A stretch of 15,862 nt of DNA from an uncultured Opitutales bacterium (GTDB lineage: Bacteria; Verrucomicrobiota; Verrucomicrobiia; Opitutales; Intestinicryptomonadaceae). A program made the translations under genes and the position numbers. Positions 7,330 to 15,071 of this stretch are shown here, piece after piece. The stretch spans positions 1 through 15,862 of the forward strand of contig URYY01000036.1 of NCBI GenBank assembly GCA_900552245.1, in the 5' to 3' direction. The notes beneath the pieces were generated by a model that had not been told where the DNA came from, made no database searches, and worked only from the letters and a program-made list of their open reading frames with translations. Numbering within the stretch: position 1 is the first letter of the stretch; every line of letters starts with the position of its first letter.

Positions 7330-9630
7330 ATGAAAAAGTTAAGTATTACCGTTACGCTTGCGATGTTTGCGGCGCACTTTTGTAACGCGGCTGAAAGCAG
7401 TTCACACTCTCTTTCGTCAGTGAATCCGATGTTTTGGATAGTTCCCATTTCGTCGATTATAGCGCTGGCTTTCGCCTTCTATTTTTATTGCGGAATGAAA
7501 AAGGAGGAGGCGGGCACAGAGCTTATGCAAAAAATCGCGCGCCACGTTCGGGAGGGCGCGTTTGCCTACTTAAAGCAGCAGTATGTGGTTGTAGCTTCCG
7601 TATTCGTCGTTATAGCCGCGTTTTTTGCCTATCTTAGCTGGGGCTTGGGCATACAGAACAAGTGGGTGTGGGTGGCCTTTCTAACGGGCGGCTTCTTCTC
7701 GGGCTTGGCCGGCTTCTTTGGAATGAAGACTGCAACTTACGCAAGTTCCCGCGCGGCTTGGGCTGCAAATAATTCGCTCGATAAGGGCTTGCGCGTAGCG
7801 TTCCGCTCGGGCGCTGTCATGGGGCTTACGGTCGTAGGTTTGGCTCTATTGGACATTTCCGTATGGTTTTTGATTCTAAATTACTTCGTCGATGATATGG
7901 ACCAGCAGCGCAAGATGGTTATGATAACCACAACCATGCTTACATTCGGCATGGGCGCAAGCTTGCAGGCTCTGTTTGCTAGAGTCGGCGGCGGTATCTT
8001 TACTAAGGCTGCAGACGTCGGTGCGGACTTGGTCGGCAAGGTCGAGGCCGGAATTCCGGAAGACGACCCGCGCAACCCCGCGACAATCGCCGACAACGTT
8101 GGCGACAATGTTGGAGACGTAGCCGGCATGGGCGCGGACTTGTACGAATCTTACTGCGGTTCCATCTTGGCAACAGCCGCTTTGGGCGCGGCCGCCTATG
8201 CATCGGGCGGCGACCCCGCAATCCAAATGAAGTCGATACTGGCTCCGATGTTGATTGCGGCAGTCGGCATAGTTCTTTCCATAATTGGTATTTATTGCGT
8301 ACACACAAAGGAAGGCGCAACGAGCAAGCAGCTCTTGGGCGCTTTGGGCAGGGGCGTGAACGTAAGCTCATTTTTGATTTTGCTTTCATCTTTGGCAATT
8401 TTGTACTTCTTGGGGCTTCCCAACATGTGGGGCATATGGGGTGCAATCGTCGTCGGCTTGGTGGTTGGCATTCTTATTGGAAAGGTTACGGAATACTTCA
8501 CTTCAGAGGCTTATGCGCCCACTCGCCACATAGCTGAAGAGGCGCAGACTGGCCCTGCTACGGTGATAATCGGCGGCATGGGTGTAGGTATGTTCTCAAC
8601 GGCTTTCCCTGTTCTTTTGATAGTTATAGGCACGGCGGCTTCTTACATGCTCGCGGCAGGTGGAGACATTTCAAATATGACGGGCGGCCTCTACGGCATA
8701 GGTATAGCGGCAGTCGGTATGCTCTCAACTTTGGGTATAACTTTGGCGACCGACGCCTACGGCCCCATCGCCGACAACGCAGGCGGAAATGCGGAAATGT
8801 CGGGCTTGGGCAAGGAAGTTCGCAAGCGCACCGATATGCTCGACGCGCTTGGCAACACAACTGCTGCAACAGGCAAGGGCTTTGCGATAGGTTCCGCGGC
8901 ATTAACTGCTTTGGCTCTCTTGGCTTCCTACGTTGAAGAAATCAGAATGGGTTTGGGGCACGGCATAGGCAAGGAATCCGTAGATGCCATCATAGCTAAA
9001 TTTACAGCTATGGGCAAGACCTTGGAAAGCGCCTCTTTAGTTGACTTTATGAATGTTTACGAGGTTCACTTGATGAATCCGAGAGTCCTCTTGGGGCTTT
9101 TCATAGGCTCAATGATGGCTTTCCTGTTCTGCGGCCTTACGATGAATGCCGTTGGCAGAGCTGCAACTCAGATGGTTAACGAAGTTCGCCGCCAGTTCCG
9201 CGAAAAGGTTGGGATTATGGACGGCAAGGTAGATCCCGACTACGCTCGCTGCGTTGCAATTTCTACAAAGGCGGCCCAGAAGGAGATGATAATTCCGGCA
9301 CTGTTGGCGGTTTTTGCTCCGGTTATTGTCGGTGTTGTATTTGGCGTTCCGGGAGTTTTGGGTCTGCTTGCTGGCGGACTTGCGGGCGGTTTTGTTCTCG
9401 CGGTATTTATGGCAAACAGCGGCGGCGCTTGGGATAATGCAAAGAAGTACATAGAGCAGGGCAACTTTGGCGGCAAGGGTTCCGACGCCCATAAGGCGGC
9501 GGTTATCGGCGACACCGTAGGCGACCCCTTCAAGGATACTTCAGGCCCATCGCTAAACATTCTCATTAAGCTTATGAGCATGGTTGCGATTGTCATGGCG
9601 GGCTTTACCGTGGCGTACTCAATCTTCTAA
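7330..9630 (+). CDS. hppA: K+-dependent membrane pyrophosphatase, probably Na+-pumping
   Basis: The 766-residue integral membrane enzyme couples PPi hydrolysis to ion export across the inner membrane. Family motifs are DVGADLVGKVE (229-239), EDDPRNPATIADNVGDN (244-260) with GDVAGMGAD (262-270), TDAYGPIADNAGGNAEM (474-490) and GDTVGDPFKDTSGPS (728-741 region). After GNTT comes Ala512, with Gly515 three residues on. Those are the K+-dependent states; K+-independent enzymes have Lys and Thr. Glu273 lies three residues after Asp270 (DLYE), the position of the gate Glu in Na+-pumping enzymes, where plant H+ enzymes have Gly and a later Glu. I therefore infer Na+ transport, possibly with H+. The first 20 residues form an apparent signal peptide ending CNA20-AESS, before the usual first membrane helix (about 34-54). 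It has its own downstream terminator. No Shine-Dalgarno is seen. Confidence 0.96.
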   Translation: MKKLSITVTLAMFAAHFCNAAESSSHSLSSVNPMFWIVPISSIIALAFAFYFYCGMKKEEAGTELMQKIARHVREGAFAYLKQQYVVVASVFVVIAAFFAYLSWGLGIQNKWVWVAFLTGGFFSGLAGFFGMKTATYASSRAAWAANNSLDKGLRVAFRSGAVMGLTVVGLALLDISVWFLILNYFVDDMDQQRKMVMITTTMLTFGMGASLQALFARVGGGIFTKAADVGADLVGKVEAGIPEDDPRNPATIADNVGDNVGDVAGMGADLYESYCGSILATAALGAAAYASGGDPAIQMKSILAPMLIAAVGIVLSIIGIYCVHTKEGATSKQLLGALGRGVNVSSFLILLSSLAILYFLGLPNMWGIWGAIVVGLVVGILIGKVTEYFTSEAYAPTRHIAEEAQTGPATVIIGGMGVGMFSTAFPVLLIVIGTAASYMLAAGGDISNMTGGLYGIGIAAVGMLSTLGITLATDAYGPIADNAGGNAEMSGLGKEVRKRTDMLDALGNTTAATGKGFAIGSAALTALALLASYVEEIRMGLGHGIGKESVDAIIAKFTAMGKTLESASLVDFMNVYEVHLMNPRVLLGLFIGSMMAFLFCGLTMNAVGRAATQMVNEVRRQFREKVGIMDGKVDPDYARCVAISTKAAQKEMIIPALLAVFAPVIVGVVFGVPGVLGLLAGGLAGGFVLAVFMANSGGAWDNAKKYIEQGNFGGKGSDAHKAAVIGDTVGDPFKDTSGPSLNILIKLMSMVAIVMAGFTVAYSIF

Positions 9631-9652
9631 TTTTGGCTATAAGCTACTTTCT

Positions 9653-9689
9653 TGCGGCGCTTCAATTTTTGGGTGCCGCATTTTTTTTT
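9653..9689 (+). terminator. Intrinsic terminator of hppA
   Basis: TGCGGC (9653-9658) pairs with GCCGCA (9675-9680) around a 16-base loop. It is followed directly by nine T residues (9681-9689) and lies 22 bases after the hppA stop. It separates hppA from the coiled-coil/ileS cluster. Confidence 0.92.
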
Positions 9690-9696
9690 GAAATAT

Positions 9697-9725
9697 TTGC
9701 GGAAAAATTTCCATAAATTTAGTAT
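9697..9725 (+). promoter_or_regulatory. Candidate upstream promoter (P1) of the coiled-coil/ileS cluster
   Basis: TTGCGG (9697-9702), 17 bases, then TAGTAT (9720-9725). It begins 8 bases after the hppA terminator T-run. Predicted initiation is near 9732, leaving a leader of about 145 bases before the ATG at 9878. Confidence 0.4.
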
Positions 9726-9798
9726 GTTTAGAGCGCTCAAATTTTTGCGCTTTGTTGATAGCGAGATTCTCTTTAATTTTAGCGCCTTAAAAATGCGC

Positions 9799-9826
9799 TT
9801 GAAGCGCGGTGCAACTTGTGTAGTAT
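9799..9826 (+). promoter_or_regulatory. Candidate proximal promoter (P2) of the coiled-coil/ileS cluster
   Basis: TTGAAG (9799-9804), 16 bases, then TAGTAT (9821-9826), the same -10 hexamer as P1. Predicted initiation is near 9833, giving a leader of about 45 AT-rich bases. The -35 overlaps the inverted repeat GCGCTT-G-AAGCGC (about 9795-9807), which could bind a regulator. Confidence 0.35.
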
Positions 9827-9877
9827 CGCAGTTTTTTATTATTGAAGAAAAATTTAAAATATATTTTATACCACGGA

Positions 9878-10393
9878 ATGAAAAAATTAGCGGCTATATT
9901 TTTGTGCGCTTCGTGCGCGTTTTTGACTGGTTTAAACGCTCAGCAGACAAAGGCGACCGAGGCTGCTCCGGTCACGGCGGAATCTAAGGATGTCGCGGCT
10001 CTGCAAAAGAGAGTTGAAGAGTTGGAAAAGTTGTTGGCCGACGCCGAGAAAGCTATGTATGAGCTCTTGGCAAAGGATATGAAGGTTATTTCAAAACTCA
10101 GGGCAGAAAACCGAGCGTTGAAGGATAAAGTTGAGCTTTTGAGCGCACACGCGGCCTCAGCTGCGCCGCAGCAGCAGAGAGTCCAGAAAAATACCATATC
10201 GGAATGGAAGACTCCGCAGCAGCAGTATGATGAAATCAGGGCTGAAGGAGCTAAGGTCAGAAGAGACGCCGACGCCATATCGGCCGAGTATGACGAGATA
10301 AAGAAGAAGGCCGAGGCCGCCGAAAAAGCTAGAAAGAGCGAAGATTCCGAGAAAGAGGGCTCTTCATTTTGGGATCACGCCTTCCCGTTTTAA
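9878..10393 (+). CDS. Exported coiled-coil protein, function unknown
   Basis: The product has 171 residues from the ATG at 9878. An in-frame TTG at 9844-region position 9842 would put 12 residues before the signal peptide and is unlikely. The signal peptide is MKKLAAIFL through LNA20, cleaved before QQ. After an Ala/Thr/Glu linker there is a heptad-rich coiled coil (about 38-88, VAALQKRVEELEKLLADAEK and onwards). An Ala/Gln linker (89-103) follows, then a second charged helix (about 115-155), and the protein ends FWDHAFPF. A terminal Phe after alternating aromatic residues resembles the C-terminal signal of outer-membrane beta-barrel substrates, but no barrel is present. It lies 21 bases before ileS and is probably co-transcribed. 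It is not a recognised family; periplasmic scaffold or adaptor is a guess only. Confidence 0.75.
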   Translation: MKKLAAIFLCASCAFLTGLNAQQTKATEAAPVTAESKDVAALQKRVEELEKLLADAEKAMYELLAKDMKVISKLRAENRALKDKVELLSAHAASAAPQQQRVQKNTISEWKTPQQQYDEIRAEGAKVRRDADAISAEYDEIKKKAEAAEKARKSEDSEKEGSSFWDHAFPF

Positions 10394-10414
10394 TTTTGAA
10401 AGTAGAGTAGCAAG

Positions 10415-13216
10415 ATGTCGCAAATCGATTTAAAGAACACGTTAAATTTGCCAAAAACAGGTTTCCCCATGAGGGGGGATCTCGTAAAGCGCGAGCCAAA
10501 GCGAATAGAGTACCGCCAGAAGCACGATTTGTACGGTAAGATTCAGAAGAAGAATGCCGGCAAGCCCAAGTTTGTTTTGCATGACGGGCCGCCGTTTACA
10601 AATGGCGATGTGCACATTGGCACGGCGCTCAACAAGATTTTAAAGGATTTCATATTGCGCTACAAGACGATGTGCGGCTTTGAAACTCCGTATATACCGG
10701 GGTGGGACTGCCACGGCTTGCCGATTGAGCACAAGGTCGCGAAGATGTTGCGCGAGCAAAACCGCACGCTATCTCCGGCGGATTTGAGGGCGGAGTGCGC
10801 CAAGTTTTCGGCATCGTTTATAGAAAAGCAGACCGCGCAATTCCTGCGTTTGGGAGTGCTTGCCGACTGGAAGCACGAATACAAGACGATGTCGCACTCT
10901 TACGAGGCTGAAATTTTGCGCACATTTGCGGCTTTCATAGAGCACGGTTTGGTTTACAGAAGCAAGAAGCCCGTGTACTGGTCAATACCTTGCGCGACTG
11001 CGCTTGCCGAGGCTGAAATTGAGTATAAGGACCACGTATCGCCCTCAATATGGGTTGCCTTTAAGTTGGACGAGGCCTCAAATAAGGCTCTGGGCTTGGA
11101 CGGCGCAGAGATGGTAATTTGGACGACTACTCCGTGGACCTTGCCCGCAAACCTGGGCATAGCCGTAAATCCCGACTACGAGTACGCGACAGTCAAGGCA
11201 ATTTCGCGCACATTTATAGTCGCAAAGCCCCTCGCCGAAAAATTTGCGGAGGACTTGGGCTTTGAGAGAGCCGAGATAGACAGCCTTTGCAAGGGCGACA
11301 AGCTCGTTGGGCTATCCGCCTGCCACCCGTTTATCGACAGGGCAGCTCCCATAGCCGGTGCCCGATACGTCACGATGGATTCCGGCACGGGTTGCGTTCA
11401 CACGGCTCCGGGGCACGGTTTGGAAGACTACATGACGGGTCTTGAAAACGGCTGGGAAATTTACTGCCCAATAGACGACGAGGGCAAGTATGTCGACGAC
11501 GGAAGAGTTCCCGCCGAACTAGTTGGAACTAGTGTATTGGAGGAAAATGGAAAGAATTTGGCGAACATAAAGGTCCTCAAGATAATAGAGGAAAACGGCT
11601 CGCTTTTAAAGATTTCGAAGATAAAGCACCAGTATCCGCACTGCTGGCGCTCAAAGACGCCCGTAATTTTCAGGGCTATGGACCAGTGGTTTGTATCGCT
11701 GGATAAAAACGGCTTTAGGCAGAAGGCGCTAGATGCTATTTCCCATGTAAAGTGGTTGCCTGCAAGCGGCGAAAATAGAATACGCGGAGCTGTGGAGTCG
11801 CGCCCGGATTGGTGCATATCGCGCCAGCGCGTCTGGGGAGTTCCGATTCCCGCATTCTATGATAAATCGGGCAAAGCTTACTTGGACGCCGAGGTAGTAA
11901 AGGAGATAGCAAACAAGGTTGAAAAACTTGGAACCGCCTTCTGGTACACGGCAAGCGAAGAGGAAATTTTAAGCGGCATAAATCTGCCGAAATCTTGGCC
12001 GAGCGCCGCAGAGCTTAAGAAGGGTGCAGATACGCTTGATGTCTGGATTGATTCCGGCTCGAGCCACAGGGCTGTTCTTGCAAAAAATCCGGAGCTTCAG
12101 TATCCGGCAGACTTGTATTTTGAGGGCAGCGACCAGCACAGAGGGTGGTTCCAGAGCTCGCTTTGGACGGGTGTTGCAACTACGGGCAGAGCTCCCTACA
12201 AGCAGGTCATCACACACGGCTTTATCGTAGGGCAAGACAGAAAGAAGATTTCAAAGAGCGACGGCAAGCCGCACACGGCAGATATGTATGTAAACAAGTG
12301 GGGCGCCGATATCGTCCGCCTGTGGATTGCCTCCGAGGATTACCAGGCCGACATACCGCTTTCAGACGGCATATTCGAGCACGTTGCCAATACTTACAGA
12401 AGCATAAGAAATACGATAATGTACCAGCTCGGCAACTTGTACGACTTTAACTACAAGACCGATGCTGTGAAGATTTCCGATTTGGACGCAATTGACAAGT
12501 GGGCTCTGCACAAGGCCGCCCATCTTGCCGTCGATGCAAAACAGGCTTACGAGAACTTTGAATTCCACAAAGTTTACAGGCTTTTGGACGTGTTCTGCGG
12601 AGTTACCCTATCGAGAGTTTACCACGATATTCTAAAGGATAGAATGTATACATTTGCGGCGCACTCCAAGGAGAGGCGCTCGTCGCAGACTGCCATATGG
12701 CTTATAAACGACGTTCTCTTGAAGGTGGCGGCTCCGATTCTCACGTTCACGGCCGATGAGGCCTTCTCCTACAAGTATTACGGAACCGAGTATTCGGAAG
12801 ATTCCATACACTTGCAAGACTGGTGCGAAATCCCGGAAGATTGGTATGACGACAAGAACTTTTCAGACATAGAGCGCATACTTGAAATAAGGGACATCGT
12901 AAACGAGCAACTCGAAAAGTTGCGCAAGAACAAGGTGATAGGCAAGAGCCTAGAGGCCGAGGTCGAGGTTATGGTTTCGGCGGGCTCTGAAGATGCGAGG
13001 ATTTTGCATGAAAACGAGTCGCGCTTGGCGGAACTTTTCATAGTTTCGGCGGTCAAGATTCTCGAGGGCAACTTTGAGACTTGCGAAGTTCAGGCGCACA
13101 AGGCCACGGGCGAGCGCTGCGTGAGGTGCTGGAGGATACTAAACGACCTAGACGAGGACGGAATATGCCCGCGTTGCAAAGCCGCGCTTGAAGAATGTAA
13201 TAAAAGCGAAAAATAG
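10415..13216 (+). CDS. ileS: Isoleucyl-tRNA synthetase
   Basis: IleRS charges tRNA-Ile and edits mis-attached Val, in the cytoplasm. The 933 residues match the bacterial (type I) enzyme. Features in order are HDGPPFTNGDVHIG (56-69), carrying the HIGH-signature variant HIGT at 67-70; GWDCHGLPIEHKV (96-108); the CP1 editing domain with TTTPWTLPANLGIAV (about 231-245) and GTGCVHTAPGHG; DWCISRQRVWGVPIP; GSDQHRGWFQSS; the KMSKS loop as KISKS (611-615); the anticodon-binding helical domain; and a C-terminal zinc site with C902, C905, C918 and C921. No T-box leader is present upstream. It follows the coiled-coil gene by 21 bases and precedes the DksA-like gene by 11. With lspA two genes on, it keeps the ileS-lspA neighbourhood known from many bacteria. 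The preceding GTAGAGTAGCAAG contains no good Shine-Dalgarno. Confidence 0.98.
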   Translation: MSQIDLKNTLNLPKTGFPMRGDLVKREPKRIEYRQKHDLYGKIQKKNAGKPKFVLHDGPPFTNGDVHIGTALNKILKDFILRYKTMCGFETPYIPGWDCHGLPIEHKVAKMLREQNRTLSPADLRAECAKFSASFIEKQTAQFLRLGVLADWKHEYKTMSHSYEAEILRTFAAFIEHGLVYRSKKPVYWSIPCATALAEAEIEYKDHVSPSIWVAFKLDEASNKALGLDGAEMVIWTTTPWTLPANLGIAVNPDYEYATVKAISRTFIVAKPLAEKFAEDLGFERAEIDSLCKGDKLVGLSACHPFIDRAAPIAGARYVTMDSGTGCVHTAPGHGLEDYMTGLENGWEIYCPIDDEGKYVDDGRVPAELVGTSVLEENGKNLANIKVLKIIEENGSLLKISKIKHQYPHCWRSKTPVIFRAMDQWFVSLDKNGFRQKALDAISHVKWLPASGENRIRGAVESRPDWCISRQRVWGVPIPAFYDKSGKAYLDAEVVKEIANKVEKLGTAFWYTASEEEILSGINLPKSWPSAAELKKGADTLDVWIDSGSSHRAVLAKNPELQYPADLYFEGSDQHRGWFQSSLWTGVATTGRAPYKQVITHGFIVGQDRKKISKSDGKPHTADMYVNKWGADIVRLWIASEDYQADIPLSDGIFEHVANTYRSIRNTIMYQLGNLYDFNYKTDAVKISDLDAIDKWALHKAAHLAVDAKQAYENFEFHKVYRLLDVFCGVTLSRVYHDILKDRMYTFAAHSKERRSSQTAIWLINDVLLKVAAPILTFTADEAFSYKYYGTEYSEDSIHLQDWCEIPEDWYDDKNFSDIERILEIRDIVNEQLEKLRKNKVIGKSLEAEVEVMVSAGSEDARILHENESRLAELFIVSAVKILEGNFETCEVQAHKATGERCVRCWRILNDLDEDGICPRCKAALEECNKSEK

Positions 13217-13227
13217 AAGACCACGAT

Positions 13228-14442
13228 ATGGCGACAACCAAAAAAACAAAGAAATCCGGCAGCTCCACAAGCTCTTCAAGGAGTGGGGCCGCTTTGAGTG
13301 CAAAGGAAAAATCAAAGGCTAAATTGGTTGCACCGAAAGTTACAAACTCCGCAAAATCCAAGCCTAAGGTTGACGGTGCGTCAGTGAAAATTCCGGCGAA
13401 AGCCGTTAAATCCAAGAGTGCCGCAACTCCTCAAAAGGCTTCGGATACTGCAAAGAAAGTAAAATCTGCGCAGAAGCCTTCTAGCATGAAGAAGACCCCA
13501 GCAAATAACAAAAGAGAAATTTCCAAAAGCGAACCCGCAAAAGCTAAGAAAATTGATTCCGATACCAAGCCAGAGGCCGAAAAGTCGGAGGTAGTTGCAA
13601 AGGCAGTCCCGCAAAAGCGAGCCTCGAAGAAGTCTGCAGCTGAAGTAATAGCGGAACTTTTAAAGCAAAAGCACGGCAATAAGCCCCACAAGGCTCCGGA
13701 AAGCGTTGAGCGGCAGGAGAAGTCGGCGGGTCGCCCTTCGGCGGGCATCTACTTCTCGCTTGAGGACGTCGATAATTTCCTAAAGAATAAAAATTCCGCA
13801 AAATCCGAAGACAAGTACTCTACTTCGTCGCAGTCTGGGGCTGATAAAAGGAAAGTTTCAAAGCGCGCCGACGAGCCCTTCTCGGCTCCGGTGCCAAAGA
13901 AGGCTCTAGCCCCCGCTAGCATTGCCGATATCTTGGGCTTTAACCCGATAGAGCAGAGTAGGACCGTATTTGAGGAAAAGGACGTTCCGCAAAAATGGAA
14001 GAAGTACTACAAGCTTTTAATTGAGATTAAAGACAGAGTCCAAAACGGAACTTCAAATAAAGTCGATATGGTTTCAAGCGATAACGGAGAGCTATCGCAC
14101 GAAAATTCAAATCAGGGCATGGACGTTGCTGACATAGGTTCAAAGAACTTTGAGCGCGATATGGCTTTGAATTTGATGTCGACGGAGCAGAATATAATTT
14201 CCGAGGTAAACGCCGCGATAGAGCGCATGAGAAACGGCACATACGGCGTTTGCGAAGTTACGGGCAAAGCTATTCCAGAGAGCCGTTTGCTAGCAATTCC
14301 ATTTGCAAGATGCACCATTGAGGGGCAGAGGCAGAAGGAATCCGAATTGCGCCGAATGAAGTCGGGCGCAAAGCGAGAGCAATTTGGAGTAGATATGCAG
14401 GAGGATTTCTCCTCAGGTGAGCTTTCCGACGAGGAAGAGTAA
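13228..14442 (+). CDS. DksA/TraR-family protein with a long basic disordered extension
   Basis: DksA-family proteins enter the RNA polymerase secondary channel and modulate initiation, often with ppGpp. Only the last third of these 404 residues fits: a coiled coil (about 255-335) and a zinc-finger fold with GTYGVCEVTGKAIPESRLLAIPFARCTIEGQ (337-367). Of the four zinc Cys, two remain (C342, C362); the others are T345 and E365. The coiled-coil tip reads D299-V-A-D302-I-G, where DksA has DxxDxA. Residues 1-170 are low-complexity Lys/Ala/Ser/Pro, resembling histone H1-like tails. Two short blocks (AGIYFSLEDVDNFLKNK at 172-188, SIADILGFNP at 231-240) look more constrained. It starts 11 bases after ileS and its TAA overlaps the lspA ATG (TAATG), so it is co-transcribed with both. 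No other start lies near the folded domain in a way that would remove the extension convincingly. Confidence 0.88.
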   Translation: MATTKKTKKSGSSTSSSRSGAALSAKEKSKAKLVAPKVTNSAKSKPKVDGASVKIPAKAVKSKSAATPQKASDTAKKVKSAQKPSSMKKTPANNKREISKSEPAKAKKIDSDTKPEAEKSEVVAKAVPQKRASKKSAAEVIAELLKQKHGNKPHKAPESVERQEKSAGRPSAGIYFSLEDVDNFLKNKNSAKSEDKYSTSSQSGADKRKVSKRADEPFSAPVPKKALAPASIADILGFNPIEQSRTVFEEKDVPQKWKKYYKLLIEIKDRVQNGTSNKVDMVSSDNGELSHENSNQGMDVADIGSKNFERDMALNLMSTEQNIISEVNAAIERMRNGTYGVCEVTGKAIPESRLLAIPFARCTIEGQRQKESELRRMKSGAKREQFGVDMQEDFSSGELSDEEE

Positions 14443-15050
14443 TGCTTAGCGTATCAAATAGGGAGTCTTCAGTAGGCGCGCGCAAGGGCTTTCCCGTATG
14501 CGTGCGCTTTCTTGTGACCTTCCTTTTGGTAATTGTTCTCGACCAAGTTACAAAGCTGCTTGTAATGCACTATTTGCCGTGGTCGCCGGAGTCTCCCGTT
14601 TATGCATTAGGGGGGAAGAATCCGCCAATTTGCGTAATAGACGGTTTCTTTTACATAGTGCATATAACAAATCAGGGAGCGGCTTGGGGAATACTGTCGG
14701 GGCAGACTTACCTCTTGACTTCAATTGCGCTTGTGACTTTGGCGGCTCTCTGGTTTTTCAGAAAGCAGCTGGGCTATGAATATCCGGCGGTGCAGTACGC
14801 AATGGGGCTTTTTTGCGGCGGTATAATCGGCAATTTGATAGATAGAATTTGCTATGGGCACGTAGTCGATTTTCTGGACGTGCACTTGCCGATAATAAAT
14901 TACAGATGGCCGGCTTTCAATGTGGCCGATTGCGGCATAGCGGTGGGCGTGGGTCTGTATATAATTGTCAGCTTTATAATAGAACACAGGCAAAATAAGG
15001 AACTCAAGTCGGGCCAGGAGAAGCGCGACAGGGGGATTGCGGGCGAGTGA
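14442..15050 (+). CDS. lspA: Lipoprotein signal peptidase (signal peptidase II)
   Basis: LspA is an inner-membrane aspartyl protease that removes the signal peptide of diacylglyceryl-modified prolipoproteins just before the lipidated Cys. The 202 residues include four hydrophobic segments (about 21-42, 89-106, 117-134 and 163-180). Conserved boxes are VLDQVTK (32-38, D34), TNQGAAWGIL (76-85), GGIIGNLIDRICYGHVVDF (126-144) and FNVADCGIAVG (159-169). D143 and D163 correspond to the catalytic Asp pair of the family. It is longer than E. coli LspA (164 aa) owing to about 18 extra N-terminal residues, an insertion around 47-64 and a charged tail. The start overlaps the DksA-like stop by one base. 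The upstream GAGGAAG inside that gene's Asp-Glu tail gives the only good Shine-Dalgarno match I saw in the window. The stop codon sits inside the following terminator loop. Confidence 0.97.
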   Translation: MLSVSNRESSVGARKGFPVCVRFLVTFLLVIVLDQVTKLLVMHYLPWSPESPVYALGGKNPPICVIDGFFYIVHITNQGAAWGILSGQTYLLTSIALVTLAALWFFRKQLGYEYPAVQYAMGLFCGGIIGNLIDRICYGHVVDFLDVHLPIINYRWPAFNVADCGIAVGVGLYIIVSFIIEHRQNKELKSGQEKRDRGIAGE

Positions 15051-15071
15051 TATTCGTCCGCCTTTTATTTT
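15039..15071 (+). terminator. Intrinsic terminator overlapping the lspA stop codon
   Basis: GCGGGCGA (15039-15046) pairs along its full 8 bases, with one G-U, with TCGTCCGC (15054-15061). The 7-base loop contains part of the TGA stop (15048-15050). A TTTTATTTT tract follows at 15063-15071. It ends the coiled-coil/ileS/DksA-like/lspA cluster and finishes 20 bases before the next ATG. Confidence 0.85.

Noticed and set aside
8003..8446. Long open frames on the minus strand inside hppA
   Set aside because: They lie fully opposite a certain coding gene, give Arg/Pro/Cys-rich low-sense proteins, and arise from the codon bias of hppA.
9690..9877. T-box or known riboswitch upstream of the ileS cluster
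   Set aside because: No T-box consensus, specifier-loop layout or antiterminator is visible, and the first gene after the leader is not ileS.
9652..9987. Plus-strand frame spanning the hppA terminator and the next leader
   Set aside because: It would start in the terminator stem and read through the T-run and two candidate promoters. Its product is Phe/Lys-rich without domain character, and it overlaps the better-supported exported coiled-coil gene in another frame.
14442..15050. Possibility that the neighbouring small lipoprotein and lspA form a dedicated system
   Set aside because: They are about 11 kb apart on opposite strands, and LspA is a general enzyme; no specific link is supported.
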